Shown here piece by piece: positions 17,702-25,683 of a DNA stretch of 64,000 nt. Origin of the DNA: Sphingobium sufflavum (GTDB lineage: Bacteria; Pseudomonadota; Alphaproteobacteria; Sphingomonadales; Sphingomonadaceae); contig NZ_JAJSSH010000015.1 in NCBI RefSeq assembly GCF_021403115.1, positions 38,996-102,995 of the forward strand, written 5' to 3'. Within the stretch, counting starts at the first letter, position 1; every line of letters starts with the position of its first letter. The notes under the pieces were generated by a model. It made no database searches. It was not told the DNA's origin and saw nothing but the letters and a program-made list of their open reading frames with translations. Position numbers and translations under genes: made by a program.

Positions 17702-17932
17702 ATGGCAACCGAAATCATTCTGCCGAAGATCGGCTTTTCGATGAACGAGGGCACGCTGGCCGAGTGGCTGGTGGCCGACGGCGCGACCGTGACCGAGGGG
17801 CAGGCGCTGTTCCTGCTGGAGGCGGACAAGTCCTCCAACGAGGTCGAGTCGCCTGCTGCGGGCACGCTGCGTATCAGCGCGGAAGCCGGCGGCACCTACG
17901 AAGTCGGCACCGTCCTCGGTACGATCGAGTAA
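17702..17932 (+). CDS. Free-standing lipoyl-domain carrier protein
   Basis: A 76-residue protein that is a complete single biotinyl/lipoyl domain and nothing else. The modified lysine is K43 in EADKSSNEVES; the LPKIGFSMNEGTLAEWLV start matches lipoyl domains of E2 proteins. It has no subunit-binding domain and no acyltransferase domain. It probably acts as the swinging arm of the E1 encoded just upstream and may depend on the E2 and E3 at 38-41 kb, or deliver the acyl group elsewhere. A biotin carrier is less likely because the MKM-type biotin motif is absent. Confidence 0.85.
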   Translation: MATEIILPKIGFSMNEGTLAEWLVADGATVTEGQALFLLEADKSSNEVESPAAGTLRISAEAGGTYEVGTVLGTIE

Positions 17933-18026
17933 TCTGCATCGCAGCATCGGCATGATGACAGGCGGGCGGGGGATCATCCTCCGCCCGTTGGTTTATGCGG
18001 CCTATCCGGTGGCGGGGGATTTGTCC

Positions 18027-18050
18027 CGTCATCCCGGATCATGTTCGGGG
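18027..18050. repeat. Palindromic element, single arm
   Basis: CGTCATCCCGGATCATGTTCGGGG matches one arm of the intergenic element seen at 5511, 8139 and 10506 and is itself partly palindromic. It lies downstream of the lipoyl-domain gene. Confidence 0.5.
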
Positions 18051-18139
18051 CGGCGAACTATGGGCAGCCGCACTCCCAGGAAAACAGCCGCGCCCGCACA
18101 GCATAGCTACGCATTTTCGCACCACGGGAAGAGGAAGCC

Positions 18140-19243
18140 ATGACGCTCAAGGTCGGTATCATCAGCGCCAACTGGGGCGCCTTTGCCCATCTCCCCGCCT
18201 GGCGTTCGCTGCCGGGGGTCGAGGTGACGGGCATCTGCACGTCCCGGCAGGAAACGGCGGAGGCGGCGGCGGAGAAGTTCGGCATCGCGCGCCCTTTCTG
18301 GAGCGCGGAGGCGATGGCCGCCGACCCGGACATCCATATCGTCGATTGCGGCACGCGCCCCTCGCTGCGCCACAAGATGGTGCAGGACTGTTTTGCGGGC
18401 GGCAAGCATGTCTATAACGGCATCCCCTTCGCCGCGAATATCGACGACGCCCGCGACCTGCACCGGGCCTGGCAGGCCAGCGGCAAGGTGGGCGTGGTCG
18501 ACGCCCTGTCGCAATGGGTGCCCGCCATCCGCCTGATGAAGGAGATGGTGGACGCGGGCGATCTGGGCCAGCCGTTCGGCGGCACGCTCCATTTCAACAT
18601 GGCGCTGTTCAACCCGCTGATCCTGCAATTCCCGTACAACTGGTTCGCGCAAGGGGGGCTGGGCGTCTCGGCCGTGCGCAATCTCGGCAGCCATGCGCTG
18701 CACGTCCTCCTCCACATCTTCGGCCCCGTCGCGGAACTGGTGGCGGACGATCGGCAATTGCTGGACGTCTGGACCGCGCCGACGGGGGAGACGATCGTGC
18801 CGGAGACGAACGATTTCGCCAACGCCCTGATCCGCTTCGAAAGCGGGCTGACCCTCCAGTTCCAGATCAGCTGGAACGCGACGCTGGGCGAGGGCTGGCT
18901 GCTTGACGTGTTCGGGTCGAAGGGCCGGGTCGTGACGACCGCGCCCAGTTTCCCCACGCCGCGCGACACGCGGATCAGCGCGGGTCGGGTCGGCGGCGCG
19001 CTGGAAGAGGTGGCCATCCCGGACCGGCTGAAGAGCGCCGAGGGCATCGGGCTGGACTGGACCGCGCCGGTTCCGCCTTCCTATCCCATGGCGCTGGCGA
19101 TGCGCTCCATGGTCGACGCGATAGAGGGCAAGGGCCGGGCCGCCCCGGACTTTCAGCAGGCATGGGATGTCGAGCGCGTGCAGGAGGCGATCCGCCTGTC
19201 CAGCGCGGATCGGCGCTGGGTCGCGCTGGCGGACATCGCCTGA
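18140..19243 (+). CDS. Gfo/Idh/MocA family oxidoreductase
   Basis: A 367-residue NAD(P)-dependent oxidoreductase. The N-terminal Rossmann domain (KVGIISANWGAFAHLPAWR, then GVEVTGICTSRQETAEAAAEKFG) is followed by the Gfo/Idh/MocA C-terminal domain of beta strands from about residue 130. The usual G-x-G of the nucleotide loop is changed to SANWGAF, and the EKP motif to YNGIPFAANI, so it departs from sugar dehydrogenases and may have an altered role. GGAAGAGGAAG precedes the ATG. The next gene starts 38 bases after its stop and is probably in the same operon. Confidence 0.85.
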   Translation: MTLKVGIISANWGAFAHLPAWRSLPGVEVTGICTSRQETAEAAAEKFGIARPFWSAEAMAADPDIHIVDCGTRPSLRHKMVQDCFAGGKHVYNGIPFAANIDDARDLHRAWQASGKVGVVDALSQWVPAIRLMKEMVDAGDLGQPFGGTLHFNMALFNPLILQFPYNWFAQGGLGVSAVRNLGSHALHVLLHIFGPVAELVADDRQLLDVWTAPTGETIVPETNDFANALIRFESGLTLQFQISWNATLGEGWLLDVFGSKGRVVTTAPSFPTPRDTRISAGRVGGALEEVAIPDRLKSAEGIGLDWTAPVPPSYPMALAMRSMVDAIEGKGRAAPDFQQAWDVERVQEAIRLSSADRRWVALADIA

Positions 19244-19281
19244 CCGCGCATCGCGACGAACAGGATAGGAAAGGCACGGAT

Positions 19282-19569
19282 ATGCTGGTCGAACGGTCGG
19301 ATTTCACCATCAGGGCGGGATCGGAAGAGGGGTTTCAGGACGCTATGGCGACGCGCGGCGTGCCGCTGTTGCAGGGCGTGCCGGGCGTGCTCTCCGTCCA
19401 GTGCGGTCGCGGCGTGGAGCGTCCCGACGCCTTCATGCTGCTCGTCGCATGGGAGTCGATGGACGCGCACAAGGCCTATAATCTGATGCCCGAATGTCAG
19501 GAACTGCGCGCGCTGATCGGCGGCTTCGCGACCGGCGGGTCGATGGAGCATTTTGAGATGCCCGGCTGA
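19282..19569 (+). CDS. Antibiotic biosynthesis monooxygenase (ABM) domain protein
   Basis: A 95-residue protein with the dimeric ferredoxin-like ABM fold: LVERSDFTIRAGSEEGFQDAM, a central GVPGVLSVQCGRGVERPDAFMLLVAWESMDAHKAYN and a C-terminal MEHFEM strand. Such proteins act as cofactorless monooxygenases, heme-binding proteins or small-molecule isomerases. The ATG at 19282 was chosen because the longer frame starts inside the preceding gene; AGGAAAGG lies upstream. Probably co-transcribed with the Gfo/Idh/MocA gene; the substrate is unknown. Confidence 0.8.
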   Translation: MLVERSDFTIRAGSEEGFQDAMATRGVPLLQGVPGVLSVQCGRGVERPDAFMLLVAWESMDAHKAYNLMPECQELRALIGGFATGGSMEHFEMPG

Positions 19570-19602
19570 CCCGACCGCCGGCCGCGCAGGGCGTCAGGCC
19601 GC

Positions 19603-20026
19603 CTATGGACGCAGCGCGATCAGCCCGTGGCGCAGCGCCAGCGGATAGAGGCAGTCATTCTCCATCCGCATATAGTCGCGCAGGCGGCCCATGATCCACC
19701 GGGTCGCCTTCGCAAAGCTCCCCCAGTCCTCGCGGATATTCTTCTCGCTCCATTCGGAGAGATAGAGGCCCCATTCCTGCACCAAGTCGGTGAAGCGGCC
19801 GTCCTGTTCGGCGGCGACGCGGGCGAACGCCCGGCGGCCCGTCACATCTTCCCCGTCGAGGAACAGTTTTTTCGGCGGCGAGATGGGCGTTGAGCGCGTG
19901 GCGAAAGCTGTTGAGCGCGTCATAGGCCGCGTCGGGCCGGGGCGCTGCCGCCACCAGATCGCACAGGGCGTGCGCGCCGCTGTCGAGATGATTATGCTCG
20001 TCGATCAATCCGAAAATATGCTGCAT
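19603..20026 (-). pseudogene. Hemerythrin-like domain protein, frameshifted
   Basis: Two minus-strand frames together give one protein. The 5' part (from ATG at 20026) reads MQHIFGLIDEHNHLDSGAHALCDLV to NAHLAAE; the 3' part, in another frame, reads KKLFLDGEDVTGRRAFARV through YMRMENDCLYPLALRHGL. The His and Glu placement (EHN, H near NAHLAAE, ENDCLYP) suggests a hemerythrin-like four-helix bundle that could bind a di-iron centre. The switch falls at a run of six T (A on the coding strand) at 19867-19872; one base fewer restores the frame. It is either a true mutation or a sequencing error. Confidence 0.7.
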
Positions 20027-20360
20027 CCCGCGACCCTCGCCTGTTTCTGGCCGCCATCCGCTTCCGGGGCAGGGCGACAGGGTTCAGAAGAGTTGATCGC
20101 GATTTTCAGGTTCGTCGCCAGAACTGCCGATTTTAGTCCAAGGTTCGCGCTATGGTGGAGGCGGCAATGGCGGCGGCCGATTCTCAGCCTCCGTTCGTCC
20201 TTCGACACGCTCAGGACGAACGGGCTGGGCAGGAACGGCAGAGAACAGTCGCTTTCGCCGTCAGCCCCTCCAATCCCCGTTGAAGCATATTGTCCCTTGG
20301 ATCGTCATGGCTTCGCTCCACGCGCAAGGACGAGGTGGGTCAATCTGACGTCAGCAGGCT
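20027..20360. other. Gene-free stretch with a hairpin element
   Basis: About 330 bases between the frameshifted hemerythrin-like gene and the 3' end of the AraC gene. It contains the hairpin at 20191-20223 and a looser GGATCGTCATGGCTTCGCTC element near 20297. No frame here has protein-like composition; the promoter of the hemerythrin-like gene should lie near 20030-20150. Confidence 0.55.
20191..20223. repeat. Intergenic hairpin element
   Basis: CCGTTCGTCC and GGACGAACGG form a perfect 10-base stem around TTCGACACGCTCA. This is a form of intergenic hairpin widespread in proteobacterial genomes. It may end transcription from either side. Confidence 0.7.
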
Positions 20361-21428
20361 CTAATGCGCCGTGCGGAACCGCTGCGGCGTCACCCCGGTC
20401 CAGCGTTTGAACGCGCGCCCGAAACTGGTCTGCTCGCCATAGCCCAGCCGCTCGGCAATCTCCTCAAGGCTCATGGACGGGGTCTGGAGATAGATGCGCG
20501 CCAGCCGCTCCCGCTCGCCCTCGACCAGGTCGGAGAATTTCACGTCATGCGCGGCCAGCCGCCCTTGCAGGGTGCGGACGGAAAAGCCCAGCTTCTGCGC
20601 GCAGCGTTCGATGGAGCAGCTTCCGGTGGGCAGGGCGCCACGGATATAGCTGCCCACGCGCGCGGCGATGGTCGCGCTGTTCGCCTGCTTCAACCGGGCC
20701 AGATAGCCGCCCAGCAGGCGGAACAGCAGCCGGTTGGCGCTGGCGATGGGCCGGTCGAGCGCCTGCACGGGAAAGCCGATGGCGTTGATCCCCGCGCGGG
20801 CGTGCACGCGGCAGGCGGCGATCTGCTCGATCTCCTCCATGTCACGGGCGCGCGTCTCCACGGTCAGCTTCGCATAGCTGGGGTCGAACCCCGGCCCGCC
20901 GACCATGCGGAGCAGTTTCAGGTTGAGGACCAGCGCCTGCAAATGCGCCTGATCGTTGAGGCCGAGGTCGATGTTCGCGCCCCAGCGCAGTTCCGCGACC
21001 TGTGGCCCCTCGATCAGTTCCACCGACGCTTCGGGCGAGTGGACCACGGGCAGATAATCGACGACGCAGGCCATGGCGTCGCGCATCGTCGGTGCGGACC
21101 GGCACAGCGCGGCGACGCAGCCAAACACGTCGGCATCCTGCGCCTGCCCCAGATGCAGGCCGAACAGCGGATCGTCGAACAGGGTGCTGCAATATTCGAA
21201 CGTGTCGGCGATGGACTGGCAGGGGACATGGCTTTCCGGGTCGCCGATCACGCGCGGTTCGATGCCATGCCGTTCGAGGATGCGACGGGCGTCGCGCCCC
21301 TGCGCACTGGCATAATCCTGCAACCCGGTGAAGTTGGCGGCGCGGCACTGGCCATGGCCCGGAACCGCGTCCAGCGGACCGTTCAGCCCGAAGAAGAGTT
21401 CACCCTCCTGCATCCCGGTTCCCTGCAT
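20361..21428 (-). CDS. AraC family transcriptional regulator (OruR/ArgR-like)
   Basis: A 355-residue regulator. The N-terminal part (about 50-230) matches the Arabinose_bd-type domain of OruR/VirS-like regulators (LERHGIEPRVIGDPESHVP..., CSTLFDDPLFGLHLGQA); the C-terminal 100 residues hold two helix-turn-helix motifs, ending EEIAERLGYGEQTSFGRAFKRWTGVTPQRFR. It is divergent from an enoyl-CoA hydratase-type gene that it may control. Three in-frame ATGs at 21443, 21428 and 21413 lie in a 15-base repeat; 21428 has AGGAGG at good spacing and was chosen. Confidence 0.88.
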   Translation of the reverse strand: MQGTGMQEGELFFGLNGPLDAVPGHGQCRAANFTGLQDYASAQGRDARRILERHGIEPRVIGDPESHVPCQSIADTFEYCSTLFDDPLFGLHLGQAQDADVFGCVAALCRSAPTMRDAMACVVDYLPVVHSPEASVELIEGPQVAELRWGANIDLGLNDQAHLQALVLNLKLLRMVGGPGFDPSYAKLTVETRARDMEEIEQIAACRVHARAGINAIGFPVQALDRPIASANRLLFRLLGGYLARLKQANSATIAARVGSYIRGALPTGSCSIERCAQKLGFSVRTLQGRLAAHDVKFSDLVEGERERLARIYLQTPSMSLEEIAERLGYGEQTSFGRAFKRWTGVTPQRFRTAH

Positions 21429-21628
21429 CCCCGCCTCCTGCATCTGCGGCCTTCCCCTGTCGCCCCGGCGTGGTGCCCGGTCCGTTGGAAGTGTCCGTAC
21501 AGCATGAGAGGCTATCAGCGAATGGCCGCCGCGTCCAATGTCGAAACCCATGCATGAAATGCCAATACGGGGCGGCGACCCCTATGGCAGCGTCCCCGCA
21601 TCAGACCAGACAGACGGGACAGGATCGC

Positions 21629-22600
21629 ATGACGACGGCAGCAGAACATCGGGCGGCGGCGCGCCAGTTCATCCGGTACGAGAAGGACAAGGCGACCAAG
21701 ATCGCGACCCTGACCTTCGACCGGCCGGGCAAGGCGAACACGGCGACCATCGGCATGCGGATGCTGTTCGCGGATTATGTCCACATGGCCAACATCGACA
21801 ATGATGTGAAGGTGCTGGTGATCCGGGGCGAGGGGGAGGATCTGGGCACGGGCGGCGACCTGCCGGAGCATGGCGACCTCTATCTCAACCCCAATGAGGA
21901 CAGCAATTTCCTGCCCGATCTGGAGATTGACGACCCGGACGTCCAATATCCGCCGCACACCTCCTTTCGCTACCTCCACGGCTTGACCGACTATTATGCG
22001 AAGGCGCGGTCGGGCAATCGCCCGCTTCAGGAATTCAAGAAGATCAGCATCATAGAGGCCAAGGGCTATTGCTATGGCTGGCATTTCTATCAATGCGCGG
22101 ATGCGGACATGATTATCTCATCGGACGATGCGCTCTTCGGCCATCCGGCGTTCCGCTATGCGGGCTGGGGACCGCGCTTGTGGCAATGGGCGGAGATGAT
22201 GGGCATCCGCAAGTTCAGCGAAATGCTGTTCACCGGGCGGCCCTTCACCGCAAAGGAAATGGCCGACTGCAATTTCGTGAACAGCGTGGTGCCGCGCGAC
22301 CATCTGGAGGCGGAAACGGCCAAATATGCGAAGGCTTGCTCACTGACCCGCCCGCTCGACGTGGTGGTGGTGCAGAAGACGTTCCTGGAACTCTACAAGC
22401 AGCACAAGGGCGAATATATGGGCAGCTTGCTGACCGGCTTTGTCGAGGGCGTGCTGCCGTCGATGACGGACGATGTGGCGGAGGATCTGAACCTGGGCAA
22501 TGGCGTGTTCGATCAGGGCATCAACAATGTCGTGAAGGCGCGCGATCAGGCCTATCCGCCCGAATGGCGCCTCAGCCGCAAGGGCCGCGCCCAGCCCTGA
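21629..22600 (+). CDS. Enoyl-CoA hydratase/isomerase family protein (1)
   Basis: A 323-residue crotonase-superfamily protein, longer than the usual 260. It has the DRPGKANTATIGMRM entry helix, a VLVIRGEGEDLGTGGDL oxyanion-hole segment, and YCYGWHFYQCADADMIISSDDALFGHPAF with a second oxyanion strand. An acidic insert near residues 80-110 is unusual. It acts on a CoA thioester; hydration, isomerisation or C-C cleavage are all possible in this family. ACAGGA lies upstream of the ATG at 21629. It is divergent from the AraC gene, its probable regulator. Confidence 0.85.
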   Translation: MTTAAEHRAAARQFIRYEKDKATKIATLTFDRPGKANTATIGMRMLFADYVHMANIDNDVKVLVIRGEGEDLGTGGDLPEHGDLYLNPNEDSNFLPDLEIDDPDVQYPPHTSFRYLHGLTDYYAKARSGNRPLQEFKKISIIEAKGYCYGWHFYQCADADMIISSDDALFGHPAFRYAGWGPRLWQWAEMMGIRKFSEMLFTGRPFTAKEMADCNFVNSVVPRDHLEAETAKYAKACSLTRPLDVVVVQKTFLELYKQHKGEYMGSLLTGFVEGVLPSMTDDVAEDLNLGNGVFDQGINNVVKARDQAYPPEWRLSRKGRAQP

Positions 22601-22734
22601 TGCGGCCGGCCGGTCGGGGCCTTGGGGAGCACGTCAAACCCCAAGGCTCGTCAGGCCGACGACGATCCGCACCCCTTCACCCCCTGCCAGAGGGCATGGT
22701 GCGGGTGTCACCGCAAAGCGCCAAGGCTCCCGCT

Positions 22735-23061
22735 TTATCCCCCGACCGTCCATCCCGTCCGTCCCTGTATCAGCACGATGCGGGACCAGCGGTGGGCGAT
22801 GCCGCCCTGCTCATAGGACAGGGTCAGCCTGCATCCGCGCTGCACCGCGCTCACGAACCGGCTGCGCGGCAGGGCGGGGCGGGTGAGGGCGTCCGTCGCC
22901 TGAAACGGCTCTCCCTTTTCCGCCATGGTCATGCCCATCGCCGCCACCGCGCCCGGCGGCACTTGCTTGAGGCGGAGGAAACGCCGCTCCGGCCCATGGG
23001 TGCAGGCGGGCAGGGGAACGGGCGCCGCCGCCGCCAGCGCGATCAGAGTGAGGACGGGCAT
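22735..23061 (-). CDS. Small secreted protein of unknown function
   Basis: A 108-residue protein. A short hydrophobic N terminus (VLTLIALAAAAPVPLPA) looks like a signal peptide or lipoprotein-like leader. The mature part has two Cys (C20 in ACTHGPER and one in QRGCRLTLSYEQGG) that may pair. No family was recognised. GAAAGGAACC precedes the ATG. It is divergent from the AraC regulator at 23279 and might be one of its targets. Confidence 0.55.
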   Translation of the reverse strand: MPVLTLIALAAAAPVPLPACTHGPERRFLRLKQVPPGAVAAMGMTMAEKGEPFQATDALTRPALPRSRFVSAVQRGCRLTLSYEQGGIAHRWSRIVLIQGRTGWTVGG

Positions 23062-23278
23062 TGCGGGTTCCTTTCGCCGTTCCGCCACAGGATATCGCGC
23101 GCGCCGCCATCCTGTCCAAGCGCAAATACACCCCCGCTTTTGACGCTGGCAGCAAATGCCGATGGCCCTGCGCCTGCTGCACATCCCTCCGCCCGGAAGC
23201 GCGTAAATTGACTGTACGGGAAACGCCACCGGACGCGTGGCCGCAAGCATCCTTGTTTGCCCGGCTGGAGAGACAGAC

Positions 23279-24298
23279 ATGGCTGAAACATTGTTTTGCC
23301 TGGACACGAAAAACTACCGGGACGGACAGGCGCTCTTTCGCGGGGAGCGCAACCAGGAATATTATTGCGGCGACTTCTGGATCGAGGATGGCTCGGCCAT
23401 CGACGTGCGGGCGGAGCGCCGGGCGGTGGGACCATGCTCCATCATCCTGCTCAAATCCTCCGCGCGGCAATTCTTTCGCCGCACCCGCCGCCATATCCGC
23501 GACGACGCGACCGACCTGTCGGTGCTGTGGTTCGTCAAGCGCGGTCGCCTCGTCTTTTCGGATCAGGCGGGCAGCCGCACGGCGGCGCCGGGCGATTTCA
23601 TCGTCACCCGCTCCATGTCGCCCTTCCTGATCGAGTGCCAGCCGGATGCGGAGGCGATGCATGAGGTGCTGCATGTCACCGTGCCCACCCATATCCTGCG
23701 CGGTTTCCTGGCCACCGACATCGCCAGCGCCCTGTTCCTGCCCGGCGACCGGCGCGAGGTGGCGATCGCGCAGAAGATCCTCACCAGCGTCTTTCGCGAC
23801 GAGGAGCTGCTGAGCGATGCCTCGGCCCGCACGCTGGTCGATGCGGCGCTGACCATCGTCGGCCATGCGATCCGCGCGGAGGAGGCGGGCGCGCCTGCGC
23901 GCCAGACGGTCGCCGACCGGCGGCTGGTCGACGTGCTGCGCTTTATCGAGGTGCATCTGTCCGACCCCAATCTCTCCACCAGCATGGTGGCGAAGGGATG
24001 CGGCATTTCGCCCCGTTACCTGTCCTTCCTGCTGCGGCTCAGGGGCACCAGCTTCTCCGAACTGGTTTGGGAGCAGAGGCTGGAGAAGGCCCGGCTGTGG
24101 CTGTCATCCTCCCAACCGCGCGACATTTCGATCAGCGAGATCGCCTATGGCGTCGGTTTCAAAAGTCCCGCTCATTTCAGCCGCATGTTCAAGCGCGTCT
24201 TCGCCGTGAACCCGCGCGAATTCCGCACCTGCGCGCCGGAGGATGCGGTGCAGCAGGATTATGCCCGCTACACCAGCGAGGGGCAGTTGCTGCAATAA
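23279..24298 (+). CDS. AraC family transcriptional regulator (AraC_binding_2 type)
   Basis: A 339-residue regulator. Residues about 20-210 form a cupin-like sensor domain of the AraC_binding_2 type (VRAERRAVGPCSIILLKSS, then LSVLWFVKRGRLVFSDQAG). The C-terminal domain has the AraC pattern: VLRFIEVHLSDPNLSTSMVAKGCGISPRYLSFLLR, then ISEIAYGVGFKSPAHFSRMFKRVFAVNPREFR. It probably responds to a pathway intermediate and controls the catabolic genes to its right. A run of 13 G follows its stop codon. Confidence 0.9.
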   Translation: MAETLFCLDTKNYRDGQALFRGERNQEYYCGDFWIEDGSAIDVRAERRAVGPCSIILLKSSARQFFRRTRRHIRDDATDLSVLWFVKRGRLVFSDQAGSRTAAPGDFIVTRSMSPFLIECQPDAEAMHEVLHVTVPTHILRGFLATDIASALFLPGDRREVAIAQKILTSVFRDEELLSDASARTLVDAALTIVGHAIRAEEAGAPARQTVADRRLVDVLRFIEVHLSDPNLSTSMVAKGCGISPRYLSFLLRLRGTSFSELVWEQRLEKARLWLSSSQPRDISISEIAYGVGFKSPAHFSRMFKRVFAVNPREFRTCAPEDAVQQDYARYTSEGQLLQ

Positions 24299-24311
24299 GG
24301 GGGGGGGGGGG
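24299..24311. repeat. Poly-G tract of 13 bases
   Basis: Thirteen consecutive G on the + strand begin right after the TAA of the AraC gene. Such long runs are unstable in replication. It lies outside the coding region, so any effect would be on transcript ends. Confidence 0.9.
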
Positions 24312-24372
24312 CGGGCGGCGGGCCATCACCACAACGCCGCCCTTGCCGAAGTGCGCCCCTCAAACACCGATA

Positions 24373-24453
24373 GGTCATCCCGGCGAAGGCTGGGATCGTT
24401 TGCGGTCGAGTGCACCCTGCCGACGGACATCCCGGCCTGCGCCGGAATGACGC
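24373..24453. repeat. Intergenic palindromic element
   Basis: GGTCATCCCGGCGAAGGCTG and CCGGCCTGCGCCGGAATGAC are facing arms of a second element family (CCCGGCGAAGGC...CGGAATGAC), located between the convergent AraC and DapB-like genes. Transcription from both sides may end here. Confidence 0.65.
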
Positions 24454-24460
24454 GCAGCGC

Positions 24461-25537
24461 CTAGCCCAGTTGCGCGATCACCTGCGGCAGGTCCACCGTC
24501 GTGCGGATGCCGGCAGGAGCCTCGCACACATAGCGGATCATGTTCACCGGCCGATGCGCGGTCAGGCCGGGGGTCATGGCGGCATAATCGTCCGGCGCGA
24601 CGGGGAAGACGATGTCGATCTTCATCGGGCAATCGCCCTCCACCACCACGCGCCAGCCGGATTCGCGAAACTCCCACTCTTCCCCGTCGGTCGTGTCCAC
24701 GTCGGAGGAGACGGACCAGTTGGCGACCATACGCAGCAACGGCTTGCCGTCCCGCATCCCCTCGATGGTCGTCTTGGTCGCCGCCACCGTCCCCTGGGGC
24801 ACCGTGCCCGCGATGATATGCACATCGTTGCGGGCGATGCCCAGCGCCCCCGTCGCGCGTATCTCGTCCAGCGGCAGGCCGATGGCGTCCGCGATCAGGC
24901 TCAGCGTGCCCGAAAAAGTCTCCCGCTTGAAATCGAGGATCGCCCGGTTCGGCCCGTCCGGCTTCGATCCGAAGCCCATATAGCCGAACAGCATCTCCGG
25001 CGAATTGCGCGACTCGGACGGCGCGAACTCATAGATGGTCAGGCAGTCGAGCCTCCGCTGGAGCGAGGTCAGCACGATCGGCATCGCCTCGGTGATGAAG
25101 CCGGGGCTGGACCCGGTGCCATGGATGCTGCTGTTGCCCTTGGCGCAGGCGGCCTCGACCCGCGCCCGGATCGCGGGGTCCATCGTCGCCGGGTTCTGGA
25201 ACTCCGTGCGGGTGGTGATGATGTTCGCGCCGGATTCCAGGATGCGGACCACCTCGTCATAATTCATGACATGGGGGAAATAGAGTACGCAGTCGGCCCG
25301 CAGGGCGAGAATGTCCTCCATGCGGCCCGTCGCCCGGATGCCGGTGGGGGCCGTGCCCGCCAGTTCGCCCGCATCCTTGCCCACCTTGGCCGCGCCATGC
25401 ACCCATACGCCGACCAGTTCGAGGTCGGGATGCTCGATCACCCGGCGCAGCGCGCGCGATCCGACATTGCCCGTCGCCCATTGCACCACGCGCCAGCGTG
25501 CGCCGTGCCGTCCGCGAACGACCGTTTCCTCTGCCAT
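24461..25537 (-). CDS. Dihydrodipicolinate reductase-like / 2,4-diaminopentanoate dehydrogenase-like protein
   Basis: A 358-residue NAD(P)-dependent dehydrogenase-like protein. The N terminus has the dinucleotide-binding motif VVQWATGNVGSRALRRVIEHPDLELVGVWV, as in DapB-like and 2,4-diaminopentanoate dehydrogenase-like proteins; a central GSSPGFITEAMPIVLTSLQ and C-terminal NMIRYVCEAPAGI follow. Such genes are common in actinobacterial and sphingomonad catabolic clusters, where the role is unknown. The ATG at 25537 (MAEETVVRG) follows AAAGGAGAGG. It is divergent from the ferredoxin oxidoreductase gene. Confidence 0.8.
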   Translation of the reverse strand: MAEETVVRGRHGARWRVVQWATGNVGSRALRRVIEHPDLELVGVWVHGAAKVGKDAGELAGTAPTGIRATGRMEDILALRADCVLYFPHVMNYDEVVRILESGANIITTRTEFQNPATMDPAIRARVEAACAKGNSSIHGTGSSPGFITEAMPIVLTSLQRRLDCLTIYEFAPSESRNSPEMLFGYMGFGSKPDGPNRAILDFKRETFSGTLSLIADAIGLPLDEIRATGALGIARNDVHIIAGTVPQGTVAATKTTIEGMRDGKPLLRMVANWSVSSDVDTTDGEEWEFRESGWRVVVEGDCPMKIDIVFPVAPDDYAAMTPGLTAHRPVNMIRYVCEAPAGIRTTVDLPQVIAQLG

Positions 25538-25584
25538 GCCGATCCTCTCCTTTGGGCGGGAGGGTAGGGCGGGGTTCCTCGGCC

Positions 25585-25609
25585 GGTCAAGTGCTGGGCA
25601 GGTCAAGTG
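25585..25609. promoter_or_regulatory. Direct repeat, candidate activator binding site
   Basis: GGTCAAGTG occurs twice, 16 bases apart, in the divergent region between the DapB-like gene (25537) and the ferredoxin oxidoreductase gene (25684). AraC-type activators bind spaced direct repeats upstream of promoters, and two are encoded nearby. Confidence 0.4.
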
Positions 25610-25683
25610 GATGGGCGTGGCGGTCTAATGGAATTTGCGCGCGCGCCTCTATGCTCCTGGGTTCATGGCCAAGAGGATGTTTC

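Noticed and set aside
17702..17932. The 76-residue carrier as a biotin carrier protein
   Set aside because: The lysine context is ADKSS and the MKM biotin motif is absent; the E1 genes upstream favour lipoyl.
19867..19872. The hemerythrin frameshift as programmed ribosomal frameshifting
   Set aside because: The shift needed is +1, while A-rich slippery heptamers in bacteria usually give -1, and there is no clear stimulatory stem nearby. A simple indel is more likely.
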